DNA from: a virus
DNA: 32,962 nt
Direction: 5' to 3' (one strand)
IMG/VR virus record: IMGVR_UViG_3300042914_004346
Location: 1-32,962 of that record
Shown: positions 7,777-12,713 of the stretch, in pieces
Layout of the letters: the number at the start of each line of letters is the position of its first letter
Position numbering within the stretch: the first letter of the stretch is position 1
Translations under genes and position numbers: made by a program
Notes under the pieces: generated by a model
What the model was told of the DNA's origin: nothing
The model's input: the letters and a program-made list of their open reading frames with translations, nothing else
Database searches by the model: none

Positions 7777-7983
7777 ATGACCGCTCCAACTGTTGACGAC
7801 ATTCTTCAGCGAACCCTCAGTGGCATACTTTGGGGCGCCGGGGAGACGCTTCACCAGTGGCGCACCGAAAGCGGAGGCGGAGTGATCGAAGTTCCAATGT
7901 CGATACTTCGCCCCGCCTTGGAGGCCGCCTACGACCCGTTGATGCCCAACTGGCCTGCCCTGGTGCAGATCGACGATGCCTGA
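7777..7983 (+). CDS. Small hypothetical protein, 68 aa
   Basis: Start at ATG 7777 (MTAPTVDDILQRTLSGILWG); an in-frame TTG at 7762 lies in the conserved leader and is rejected. The protein has a helix-rich N-terminus and ends WPALVQIDDA. Family unknown. It has its own promoter cassette and a leader hairpin, and is followed by a second copy of the same leader. Confidence 0.6.
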   Translation: MTAPTVDDILQRTLSGILWGAGETLHQWRTESGGGVIEVPMSILRPALEAAYDPLMPNWPALVQIDDA

Positions 7984-7995
7984 CCTCCACGGCCC

Positions 7996-8014
7996 GCCGC
8001 AAGCCGATTGCGGC
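7996..8014 (+). promoter_or_regulatory. Leader hairpin family 2, copy C
   Basis: Arms GCCGCAA and TTGCGGC with loop GCCGA. Compared with copy B, one G-C pair has become A-T on both sides, a compensatory change that keeps the stem. It starts 12 nt after a stop codon and ends 25 nt before the ATG of a 16-codon ORF at 8040. Confidence 0.65.
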
Positions 8015-8039
8015 AACTATCCCATTGCCATCACCAGCC

Positions 8040-8090
8040 ATGGCTTTTGCTCAAGCCATTGAAAACGCCAACCTTGCTATGGCCGCCTAG
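8040..8090 (+). CDS. Possible 16-residue microprotein or gene remnant
   Basis: The ORF MAFAQAIENANLAMAA sits behind a full copy of the family 2 leader, at the same hairpin-to-ATG distance as real genes. It could be a leader peptide, a tiny protein or what is left after deletion of a longer gene. Promoter cassette copy 3 follows 10 nt later. Its coding status is uncertain. Confidence 0.3.
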   Translation: MAFAQAIENANLAMAA

Positions 8091-8100
8091 TCTGAGCCAC

Positions 8101-8162
8101 CTTACAAACTGTTAAGCGCACAAGGGCAAGCATTGCACGCTTGCCTTTTTTAATGCTATTGT
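8101..8162 (+). promoter_or_regulatory. Promoter cassette copy 3
   Basis: The box CTTACAAACTGTTAAG (8101-8116) and -10 TATTGT (8157-8162) are 40 nt apart, the same as in copy 2. A complete terminator lies between them (8125-8151), so upstream transcripts would end just before the new start. Confidence 0.5.
8125..8151 (+). terminator. Rho-independent terminator nested in promoter cassette
   Basis: Arms GGCAAGC and GCTTGCC with a 7-nt loop followed by six T. It would end transcription from the 7777 gene unit and lies between the upstream box and the -10 of the next promoter. Confidence 0.75.
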
Positions 8163-8175
8163 GACCTTGTTCAAC

Positions 8176-8200
8176 CGACCGGCGAAGGCCGGATGCACAA
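8176..8200 (+). promoter_or_regulatory. Leader hairpin family 1, copy 1
   Basis: CCGGC, loop GAAG, GCCGG, then ATGCACAA and the start codon at 8201. The stem ends exactly 8 nt before the ATG. The whole element including CGA before and ATGAC after recurs at 8500-8530. Confidence 0.65.
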
Positions 8201-8437
8201 ATGACCAATCCCGCAATCTCAGCCCTTCGCCGTTGCGTCAGTGGCGCAATCGAGCGCGGGCAAGCCGAGCCTATACTTGGCTTCGAAATAGTTGAGACTA
8301 TTGATGATAGATGGATGATTCTTGTCAATGGTTTTCAATGGGGCGAGCCACCCTTTGACGCTTCTGGCTGCAGCTCTCAAACTTGGGAAACAAAAGAATT
8401 GGCCCTTGCCGCCTGGCATGATCAGCTTTCGTTTTAG
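8201..8437 (+). CDS. Small hypothetical protein, 78 aa
   Basis: MTNPAISALRRCVSGAIERG opens a helix, followed by a beta-rich middle (FEIVETIDDRWMILVNGFQW) and a C-terminal ETKELALAAWHDQLSF helix. Compact and soluble; not recognised. It has promoter cassette copy 3, a terminator upstream and a family 1 leader hairpin 8 nt before the ATG, so it is a self-contained transcription unit. Confidence 0.6.
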   Translation: MTNPAISALRRCVSGAIERGQAEPILGFEIVETIDDRWMILVNGFQWGEPPFDASGCSSQTWETKELALAAWHDQLSF

Positions 8438-8499
8438 ATTCGCCCGATTAGCGACTAAACGTTAATAGCAGCTCTCCAGTTCTTCTACCATCCACCACT

Positions 8500-8525
8500 C
8501 GACCGGCAGCAAGCCGGATGCACAA
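8500..8525 (+). promoter_or_regulatory. Leader hairpin family 1, copy 2
   Basis: CCGGC, loop AGCAA, GCCGG, then ATGCACAA and the ATG at 8526. Stem and spacer equal copy 1 while the loop differs, as expected if the structure matters. A degenerate cassette box, GCGACTAAACGTTAAT (8451-8466), lies upstream, but no good -10 was found at the usual spacing. Confidence 0.6.
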
Positions 8526-8741
8526 ATGACTTCATTTTTTTATGTTATTGCCGAAGGCCGGCCAGGCGGCGGCAAATTGCGAAAAGTGTATCTCGATTTT
8601 GCCAACCGATCCCACGGCAAAGGAAGGTGCACCGCAAGCCTTCAAGAGCCCATGCCTTTTGATCTTTCGCAAGCCAAACGGCTTGCGAGGCAGGCCGCTA
8701 TTGAAATGCCTGAATGGGGAATTGCAATTAAACCGGCTTAA
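8526..8741 (+). CDS. Small hypothetical protein, 71 aa
   Basis: Begins MTSFFYVIAEGRPGGGKLRK and contains a basic, glycine-rich strand region, then SQAKRLARQAAIEMPEWGIA. Unrecognised. The family 1 hairpin directly precedes its ATG. It is the last gene before the 742-bp non-coding region. Confidence 0.55.
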   Translation: MTSFFYVIAEGRPGGGKLRKVYLDFANRSHGKGRCTASLQEPMPFDLSQAKRLARQAAIEMPEWGIAIKPA

Positions 8742-8751
8742 TTGTTTTGTC

Positions 8752-8836
8752 ACAGCAGGTTGTGGCTGAGATCCCAGTCGCAGCCTGCTGTCTCATTGTG
8801 AGAAAATCTTGCGACTGGTGAGTCCCAGGCTGCGAC
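8752..8836 (+). promoter_or_regulatory. Mutually exclusive hairpins
   Basis: ACAGCAGG (8752-8759) can pair with CCTGCTGT (8784-8791). GTCGCAGCCTG (8777-8787) can instead pair with CAGGCTGCGAC (8826-8836), an 11-bp perfect stem. The two stems share 8784-8787, so they compete. A small TCTCA/TGAGA hairpin (8791-8803) lies inside the longer one. No U tract is present. Confidence 0.45.
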
Positions 8837-8918
8837 GGTCTTGAGACCGTGAGATTGGTGCAGATGTACTTGTGCCAATTTTGTGTTCGCTGCGAGTCTC
8901 AAGCGAGATTGGTGAGAC
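8835..8918. repeat. GAGAC/GTCTC dyads, upstream cluster
   Basis: ACGGTCT-TG-AGACCGT (8835-8850) is a near-perfect palindrome. GTCTCA (8896-8901) faces TGAGAC (8913-8918). GAGATTGGTG occurs twice (8851 and 8905). The same GTCTC/GAGAC words cluster again at the 3' end of the TerS gene about 1.1 kb downstream. Confidence 0.5.
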
Positions 8919-8931
8919 GAAGGTGATTTTG

Positions 8932-8946
8932 GTATCAGGGTGATAC
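8932..8946. promoter_or_regulatory. GTATCA palindromic operator 1
   Basis: GTATCA-GGG-TGATAC, 15 bp, flanked by TTTTG on the left and ATT on the right. A second copy at 9008-9022 has the same flanks in mirror image, 76 bp centre to centre (about seven helical turns). It looks like a dimeric repressor site pair able to loop. Confidence 0.55.
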
Positions 8947-9007
8947 ATTCTCAGGGAATTTTCATTGTTTAGCAATGTGACAGATTGGCTGAGGTTATGA
9001 AAAAAAT

Positions 9008-9022
9008 GTATCAAGGTGATAC
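9008..9022. promoter_or_regulatory. GTATCA palindromic operator 2
   Basis: GTATCA-AGG-TGATAC with flanks AAT on the left and CAAAA on the right, the inverse of operator 1. The regulator is not identified in this window. Confidence 0.55.
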
Positions 9023-9046
9023 CAAAAAGGGCCAAAATCGAGAAAG

Positions 9047-9079
9047 CTGCAGCAGGGCTCAAAGTATGCACAAGCCAGT
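9047..9079 (+). repeat. 33-bp bipartite repeat, copy 1
   Basis: CTGCAG, 13 nt, then ATGCACAAGCCAGT. Copies with identical spacing occur at 9124-9156 (direct) and 9340-9372 (inverted). Copy 1 shares a 23-bp perfect inverted match (9061-9083) with copy 3 (9336-9358). Confidence 0.8.
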
Positions 9080-9123
9080 CAGGAAGCCTGTTTATGAGAA
9101 TAAAAAACGTAAACGTGATTTCG

Positions 9124-9156
9124 CTGCAGGGAAGAGGAGCGCATGCACAAGCCAGT
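9124..9156 (+). repeat. 33-bp bipartite repeat, copy 2
   Basis: CTGCAG, 13 nt of unrelated sequence, then ATGCACAAGCCAGT, in the same orientation as copy 1 and 77 bp after it (about seven helical turns). Only the two conserved blocks match, so they are probably the bound parts. Confidence 0.8.
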
Positions 9157-9339
9157 TGTACCGGCAGAAGTGGGGCCGTTTTCTCCGCAAGTTTGTTGTG
9201 CAAATGAAAATGGCCGAAAATGGGCGTGTACTACCGCAGAACGGTTGTGGGGCAGCGCCAGTGTATATATGGGTAGTACAACCTCAGGACGTCTCAAAGG
9301 ACATAGCAATATATTATATTCCTTCTATCCTATGCCCTG

Positions 9340-9372
9340 ACTGGCTTGTGCATACTTTCGCCTAAGCTGCAG
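9340..9372 (-). repeat. 33-bp bipartite repeat, copy 3 (inverted)
   Basis: The reverse complement of CTGCAG, 13 nt, ATGCACAAGCCAGT. With copy 1 it brackets about 300 bp that include an AT-rich stretch at 9307-9321 and a 9-bp inverted repeat (TGTACTACC at 9227, GGTAGTACA at 9272). Confidence 0.8.
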
Positions 9373-9483
9373 GTGGCTACCACGGAATAAGCCTGGCTCA
9401 TCATTCAATTCTTCCCCCTGCCGGCAGGAAGAAGCGACAACAGATTGCGCCGCTGCTATTGTGCGAGCAGATAAAATGCCGCC

Positions 9484-10065
9484 ATGAGCGATTCAACGCC
9501 ATATCGCCTAGATGCCATCCCGGTTCATCTCCTGCCGGATAGCGAGCGTTTACTGAAAACGCATAATGCATGGCAGGCATCATGGGATGCAAGCGATAAA
9601 GACGAAGAGCCTGATATTGAAGCGCTTACAAAAGAGGCATTCAATTTATATGCGTCTGGACTATTGCCGATTGAGGTTCGATGGCGCCTGTCCGAGCGCC
9701 ATTCATCCCTGCCCGCCCGCACAGTGGCCCGCATTCAGAGGGCAGCGGAGAGAGCCCTCCTGGCGGCCGAGAGCGTCCCGGCTGAGCTGCGCCGTGCCCT
9801 GGTCGCCATTCAACGCCAGAGAGCCATCCACGGCGCCCTGGCGGGCGGCCAGTGGGGCGCGGCGCTGAAGGGGCTGGAGAGAGCAGGCGAGATCGCCGGA
9901 GAGCTGCGAGAGTCTGCAGGGCTGGGCGATGGTGACCTTGTGCTCACGGTGGAGATCGAGGGCGAGGCCCCCGCCCTTCCTGCTGGCGATTCTCAGCCAG
10001 TCTCGGCCGAGACAGGCGAGAGTCTCACGGCTGAGACCGCTGAGACTCATTCAGAGTCTTATTGA
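9484..10065 (+). CDS. Probable terminase small subunit
   Basis: A 193-residue protein. Residues about 40-85 (ALTKEAFNLYASGLLPIEVR and on to TVARIQRAAERALL) suggest an N-terminal helix-turn-helix that would bind packaging-site DNA. Residues 95-130 (RQRAIHGALAGGQWGAALKG, then LERAGEIAGEL) match the helical oligomerisation core seen in small terminases, where an A-x(2)-G-D/Q-x(2)-A-A pattern is common. The DLVLTVEIEGE segment recalls their C-terminal portal/TerL-binding beta strand. A Ser/Ala/Glu/Thr repeat tail follows, encoded by GTCTC/GAGAC repeats. The large subunit is 4 kb away on the other strand. The call rests on pattern only; a DNA-binding regulator remains possible. Confidence 0.55.
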   Translation: MSDSTPYRLDAIPVHLLPDSERLLKTHNAWQASWDASDKDEEPDIEALTKEAFNLYASGLLPIEVRWRLSERHSSLPARTVARIQRAAERALLAAESVPAELRRALVAIQRQRAIHGALAGGQWGAALKGLERAGEIAGELRESAGLGDGDLVLTVEIEGEAPALPAGDSQPVSAETGESLTAETAETHSESY

Positions 10066-10110
10066 GAACCCTTGCGCCGCAGTGAGTCTCAGCCGAGACG
10101 GCCTGAGAGT
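9991..10110. repeat. GTCTC-N-GAGAC dyad cluster at TerS 3' end (pac candidate)
   Basis: Three inverted pairs: GTCTCGGCCGAGAC (10000-10013, a perfect palindrome), GTCTC-ACGGCT-GAGAC (10022-10037) and GTCTCAGCCGAGAC (10086-10099), with more single GAGAC/GAGTC words between them. The last pair is outside the gene, so the repeat is not only a protein-level feature. Packaging sites of several phages lie within or beside the TerS gene. Confidence 0.5.
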
Positions 10111-10162
10111 GTGACAGAATGTTAAGCATTCATGCACGAGCGTGCCATTCAACTGTTATTGT
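10111..10162 (+). promoter_or_regulatory. Promoter cassette copy 4
   Basis: The box GTGACAGAATGTTAAG (10111-10126), a small dyad GCACG-AG-CGTGC (10134-10145) and -10 TATTGT (10157-10162), 30 nt after the box. Transcription would start near 10169, which rules out the ATG at 10132 as the start of the next gene. Confidence 0.5.
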
Positions 10163-10188
10163 GTGGGGGCATTCATTCAGGAGCATTT

Positions 10189-10386
10189 ATGGCCATTCAA
10201 CGCCGCTACGAGGTGATTCGCGTGGGAACCACGTTTACCCAGTTCGGGCCATCGCCTGAAACAGTGGTCAGCACGCACAAAAGCTACGATGCTGCCAAGC
10301 GGTCATTCAACGCCGCGCATGGAAGCACTAGGCTAGTGGAAATTTGCGGCAATCAGCGCAAAGTATTGGATGCTGCAATTTGCTAA
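10189..10386 (+). CDS. Small hypothetical protein, 65 aa
   Basis: Start at ATG 10189, preceded at good distance by AGGAG (10179-10183), one of the few clear ribosome sites in this block; an in-frame ATG at 10132 lies upstream of the predicted transcription start. MAIQRRYEVIRVGTTFTQFG begins a short beta-rich protein with a C-terminal helix. Unrecognised. Cassette copy 5 starts 3 nt after its stop. Confidence 0.6.
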   Translation: MAIQRRYEVIRVGTTFTQFGPSPETVVSTHKSYDAAKRSFNAAHGSTRLVEICGNQRKVLDAAIC

Positions 10387-10388
10387 TT

Positions 10389-10439
10389 GTGACAAAACAT
10401 TAAGCCCACGCTTCCCTTCCATAATTCTGCCCCTATAGT
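10389..10439 (+). promoter_or_regulatory. Promoter cassette copy 5
   Basis: The box GTGACAAAACATTAAG (10389-10404) is 29 nt upstream of -10 TATAGT (10434-10439). No dyad is seen between them. Confidence 0.5.
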
Positions 10440-10468
10440 GGGCATGCTCAACCGTTCCCCATTCAATC

Positions 10469-10807
10469 ATGGCAACCGCTAACACGCTTTGCAGGCTTCA
10501 CACACTAGACCAAGTTAAACGCGTCGCCTACTCTGCTGGCTCCCATTGGTTCGATCGTAGCGCCTTGCGTTTTTTTAATTCTCACATTAGCGAAACGGTT
10601 TACCCCGTCCCCGGCGGGGCATTATTTGTAAGCTCTGAGAGGTTTCGCGGGTTGTATGAACCTGACCGGGAAAGACTCTACACCGTTCGATCCTGCTCTG
10701 TCGATGGTGACATTAAAACGGTCGGAGATTTTCAACAATGGCGTACCGCAAAACAGGCCCACGCTCGCGCTAAGTTTCTACAATCAGAGGGCTTCTCTCT
10801 GCTCTGA
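10469..10807 (+). CDS. Small conserved phage protein, 112 aa
   Basis: The central pattern SHWFDRSALRFFNSHISETV, followed by YPVPGGALFVSSERF and then LYTVRSCSVDGDIKTVGDFQ, matches a small protein I recall from many tailed phages: SH-F-D--T-RFF-SRVS--VY-GPGG-YFVTSE, then a YTVR strand and a final helix that begins near RTAKQAHARAK. Its function is not known to me. The start context is ATTCAATC-ATG. It has its own promoter cassette (copy 5) with a leader of about 23 nt. Confidence 0.7.
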   Translation: MATANTLCRLHTLDQVKRVAYSAGSHWFDRSALRFFNSHISETVYPVPGGALFVSSERFRGLYEPDRERLYTVRSCSVDGDIKTVGDFQQWRTAKQAHARAKFLQSEGFSLL

Positions 10808-10815
10808 CATTTATC

Positions 10816-10887
10816 GCCATTCATAGCCTAGCCATTCATAGCCTGGCCATTCATAGGCGCCATTCATTCATTCATTCATTCATTCAT
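10816..10887 (+). repeat. 15-bp tandem and CATT microsatellite in leader
   Basis: Three copies of GCCATTCATAG at a 15-bp period (10816, 10831, 10846) run into six CATT tetranucleotides (10861-10887), ending 3 nt before the next ATG. It fills most of the 83-bp gap between genes. Tetranucleotide slippage would alter leader length. Confidence 0.85.
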
Positions 10888-10890
10888 GCC

Positions 10891-11100
10891 ATGTATCACA
10901 ACATAGAAAGATCCGCCTTTCATTCAGGAGTCTATGTAGGTTATGCTATGGGTCCATGGCGGATAGTGCGCAGTAACGGCAAACGTGGCCCATGGTTAGC
11001 CACACATAGCATGGATTGCCGCATTTCTCCCATATATGCGCCAACGTTGCGTCAGGTTTCGGAGCGGCTGGAAGTGTACGCTGCCGCTTGTCGAGTATGA
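10891..11100 (+). CDS. Small hypothetical protein, 69 aa
   Basis: MYHNIERSAFHSGVYVGYAM and the following GPWRIVRSNGKRGPWLATHS segment suggest a small beta sheet; a C-terminal helix (LRQVSERLEVYAAA) follows. Unrecognised. It is preceded by the CATT repeat rather than a promoter cassette, so it probably depends on read-through or has an unusual leader. Its stop codon is embedded in cassette copy 6. Confidence 0.55.
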   Translation: MYHNIERSAFHSGVYVGYAMGPWRIVRSNGKRGPWLATHSMDCRISPIYAPTLRQVSERLEVYAAACRV

Positions 11101-11148
11101 ACAAACATTAAGCCCCCATGCGCTGCTCAGTTAATCCTGTGCTAGTGT
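11097..11148 (+). promoter_or_regulatory. Promoter cassette copy 6
   Basis: The box ATGAACAAACATTAAG (11097-11112, containing the previous stop) is 30 nt upstream of -10 TAGTGT (11143-11148). From 11108 to 11156 the region is a near duplicate of 11616-11664 (two differences in 49 bp). Confidence 0.55.
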
Positions 11149-11172
11149 ATGGGAGCGTTTCAACCATTCATC

Positions 11173-11601
11173 ATGGCAGCTGATCTTTCTAAGCAAGTTT
11201 TCGCCATGGATTCACTTGCCAATTTAATCATTTACGAATGGAGAATTGCGGCAGAAAAAAATAAAGTTATGTCAGACATGCACAGAGTCTGGCAGGATAT
11301 AACTAAATCCATTCATTATATCGGCCTGGCAGACAAGCGCAAAGAATGCATTCATTTCTTCTGGCATCAAACTAGAAATAGGATTCTAGCCGAGAATAAC
11401 ATTCACGGCCGCTGGCTTGACGGTAAATTTTACGCTAGGTGGGATGAATTGCCAGAAGAGTATAAATATAATGATTCACTGCTAAAAACCTTACCGGCTG
11501 GCCATTTTTGGCTTGACGCTAACAAAAACCCTACCGGCGTTCGCTACTTTATTTCTAGCGATTGCAAGGGCGAGAATAAAAAACATTTACCCATTGGTTA
11601 A
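11173..11601 (+). CDS. Hypothetical protein, 142 aa
   Basis: Start at ATG 11173 (ATTCATC-ATG context); the in-frame ATG at 11149 directly abuts the -10 hexamer and is excluded. The protein is charged and aromatic, with IIYEWRIAAEKNKVMSDMHR, RKECIHFFWHQTRNRI and a HFWLDANKNPTGVRYFIS segment. Codons are AT-richer than in neighbouring genes, hinting at separate acquisition. Unrecognised. Confidence 0.6.
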   Translation: MAADLSKQVFAMDSLANLIIYEWRIAAEKNKVMSDMHRVWQDITKSIHYIGLADKRKECIHFFWHQTRNRILAENNIHGRWLDGKFYARWDELPEEYKYNDSLLKTLPAGHFWLDANKNPTGVRYFISSDCKGENKKHLPIG

Positions 11602-11604
11602 ATT

Positions 11605-11656
11605 GTTTCATAGTGTTAAGCCCCCATACGCTGCTCAGTTAATCCTGTGCTAGTGT
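11605..11656 (+). promoter_or_regulatory. Promoter cassette copy 7
   Basis: The box GTTTCATAGTGTTAAG (11605-11620), 4 nt after the previous stop, and -10 TAGTGT (11651-11656), 30 nt apart. It is part of the 49-bp duplication shared with copy 6, so the two genes probably respond alike. Confidence 0.55.
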
Positions 11657-11672
11657 ACGGGAGCATTCAATC

Positions 11673-11921
11673 ATGCATCTCATGAACAAAAAGACAAGAT
11701 CAGGGCTAGCCATAACCTACGCTCCCTTTTGGCTCGTGTGGTTGCCGCCGTCTGACGGCGGCCCCGAACGATTCCCGCACTTGCGAGTTAGCCGGCCGCA
11801 GTCTGGCAACGGAGAACCATTGTCAGAGTCTGAAGCTCTGACTCTATGGTTACATCGTGCCCTTAATTATTGTACGGCATCCGCTGAAGCTGAAGAATAC
11901 TTAAGTTTTCTTTGTGGTTAA
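11673..11921 (+). CDS. Small hypothetical protein, 82 aa
   Basis: Starts at ATG 11673 in the ATTCAATC-ATG context; an ATG at 11682 is an alternative. The segment SGLAITYAPFWLVWLPPSDG is hydrophobic but too broken by prolines to be a sure membrane helix. The C-terminus (ALTLWLHRALNYCTASAEAE) is helical. Unrecognised. Confidence 0.6.
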   Translation: MHLMNKKTRSGLAITYAPFWLVWLPPSDGGPERFPHLRVSRPQSGNGEPLSESEALTLWLHRALNYCTASAEAEEYLSFLCG

Positions 11922-11950
11922 TCTTTTTACATTCTCTCGCATCTCCTCCA

Positions 11951-12436
11951 ATGAACACCACCGCTCCCTTCCGTCTGACACTTGATAGGTTCCCATATGA
12001 CGCTGCTAGGAGGCAGGCAGAAAGGCATAGCCTTACGGTTGTAAGTGTCTGCCATGCTGACATCCCGAAAGGCACTCCATTGATTGACGGTTACGGCAAT
12101 TATATAAAGGCCCGTACAGTATATATAGGGTTGCCTGGCACAATTGAGAAAAATTGTGCCTTTGCGCGTTGCTACTCTACGATCCATCAACTGGTCGAGC
12201 CTGGCACAGCGGAAGCATTGTGCGCCATTGCCGGACACTTACTCTATTTTGATACATTCCATGGCAGCAGACAAGAATATATAGACTACCATAATTCCCC
12301 TTACCGTTTGCTGCCTTATCAACAAGACCAGTTGATAGAATCCTGGCATGAGCACACTACCACCGCTCAGCGTGCCATCAAGTGTCTGCCTGCTGAATTG
12401 ATAGCATGGTTGCGCAGTCTGCGCGATTGTTGCTAA
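11951..12436 (+). CDS. Hypothetical protein, 161 aa
   Basis: The ATG at 11951 (MNTTAPFRLTLDRFPYDAAR) is chosen; the longer frame would start inside the gap after the previous stop. The protein contains several Cys and His residues (VSVCHADIP, CAFARCYSTIHQL, ESWHEHTTTAQ) but no clear metal-binding spacing. The stop codon lies inside cassette copy 8. No obvious promoter precedes it, so it may be co-transcribed with the 11673 gene. Confidence 0.6.
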   Translation: MNTTAPFRLTLDRFPYDAARRQAERHSLTVVSVCHADIPKGTPLIDGYGNYIKARTVYIGLPGTIEKNCAFARCYSTIHQLVEPGTAEALCAIAGHLLYFDTFHGSRQEYIDYHNSPYRLLPYQQDQLIESWHEHTTTAQRAIKCLPAELIAWLRSLRDCC

Positions 12437-12479
12437 GTGTTACGCTCCCATGGGTCAGCGTGCCATGGGAGCGTATAGT
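12429..12479 (+). promoter_or_regulatory. Promoter cassette copy 8 with 13-bp dyad
   Basis: A weaker box, GTTGCTAAGTGTTACG (12429-12444), stands 29 nt before -10 TATAGT (12474-12479). Between and overlapping both is a perfect 13-bp inverted repeat, TACGCTCCCATGG (12441-12453) and CCATGGGAGCGTA (12463-12475), spacer 9 nt. The right arm enters the -10, so a bound repressor would block polymerase. Confidence 0.6.
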
Positions 12480-12504
12480 AAGGAAGTCAACCGCTCCTGC
12501 TCCC

Positions 12505-12678
12505 ATGGATCTCTTTATTCCCGCTTCCGACATGTCAACCGATGAAGTACAGTCTTTCAAGGACTGGGCACGCGCAAATTATACTCCACTACAACCGATC
12601 AGTGGATTATGGCATCCTATCGTTCAGGCAGAATGTACACTAATGAACCAAGAAGTTAACCTTTCTATTCTGGCCTGA
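12505..12678 (+). CDS. Small hypothetical protein, 57 aa
   Basis: The ATG at 12505 is used because an earlier in-frame start would cross the dyad and -10. MDLFIPASDMSTDEVQSFKD begins a short acidic helical protein with YTPLQPISGLWHPIVQ after it. Unrecognised; small size and strong private control suggest an early or accessory product. Confidence 0.55.
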   Translation: MDLFIPASDMSTDEVQSFKDWARANYTPLQPISGLWHPIVQAECTLMNQEVNLSILA

Positions 12679-12713
12679 TTGCGCTTCATTGTTAACCCTA
12701 TTCTTTCTTCATC

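Larger units (their letters stand above)
8742..9483. other. 742-bp non-coding control region (origin/operator/packaging candidate)
   Basis: No convincing gene lies here: ORFs on both strands are patchy, mutually overlapping and have no leader of the local type. It holds, in order: mutually exclusive hairpins (8752-8836), GTCTC/GAGAC-type inverted repeats (8835-8918), two GTATCA-N3-TGATAC palindromes, three 33-bp bipartite repeats, an AT-only stretch (9308-9319) inside a wider AT-rich patch, a CCTGCCGGCAGG palindrome (9417-9428) and a TATTGT -10 (9457-9462) in front of the TerS gene. Dense dyads plus iterated repeats plus an AT-rich patch fit a replication origin, a master control region, or a TerS-binding packaging region. 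Confidence 0.6.

Noticed and set aside
8793-9365. Opposing ORFs of 136 aa (minus) and 126 aa (plus) in the 742-bp gap
   Set aside because: They overlap each other, cross the palindromes and repeats, have no leader of the local kind, and their composition looks like translated repeats. I treat the region as non-coding.
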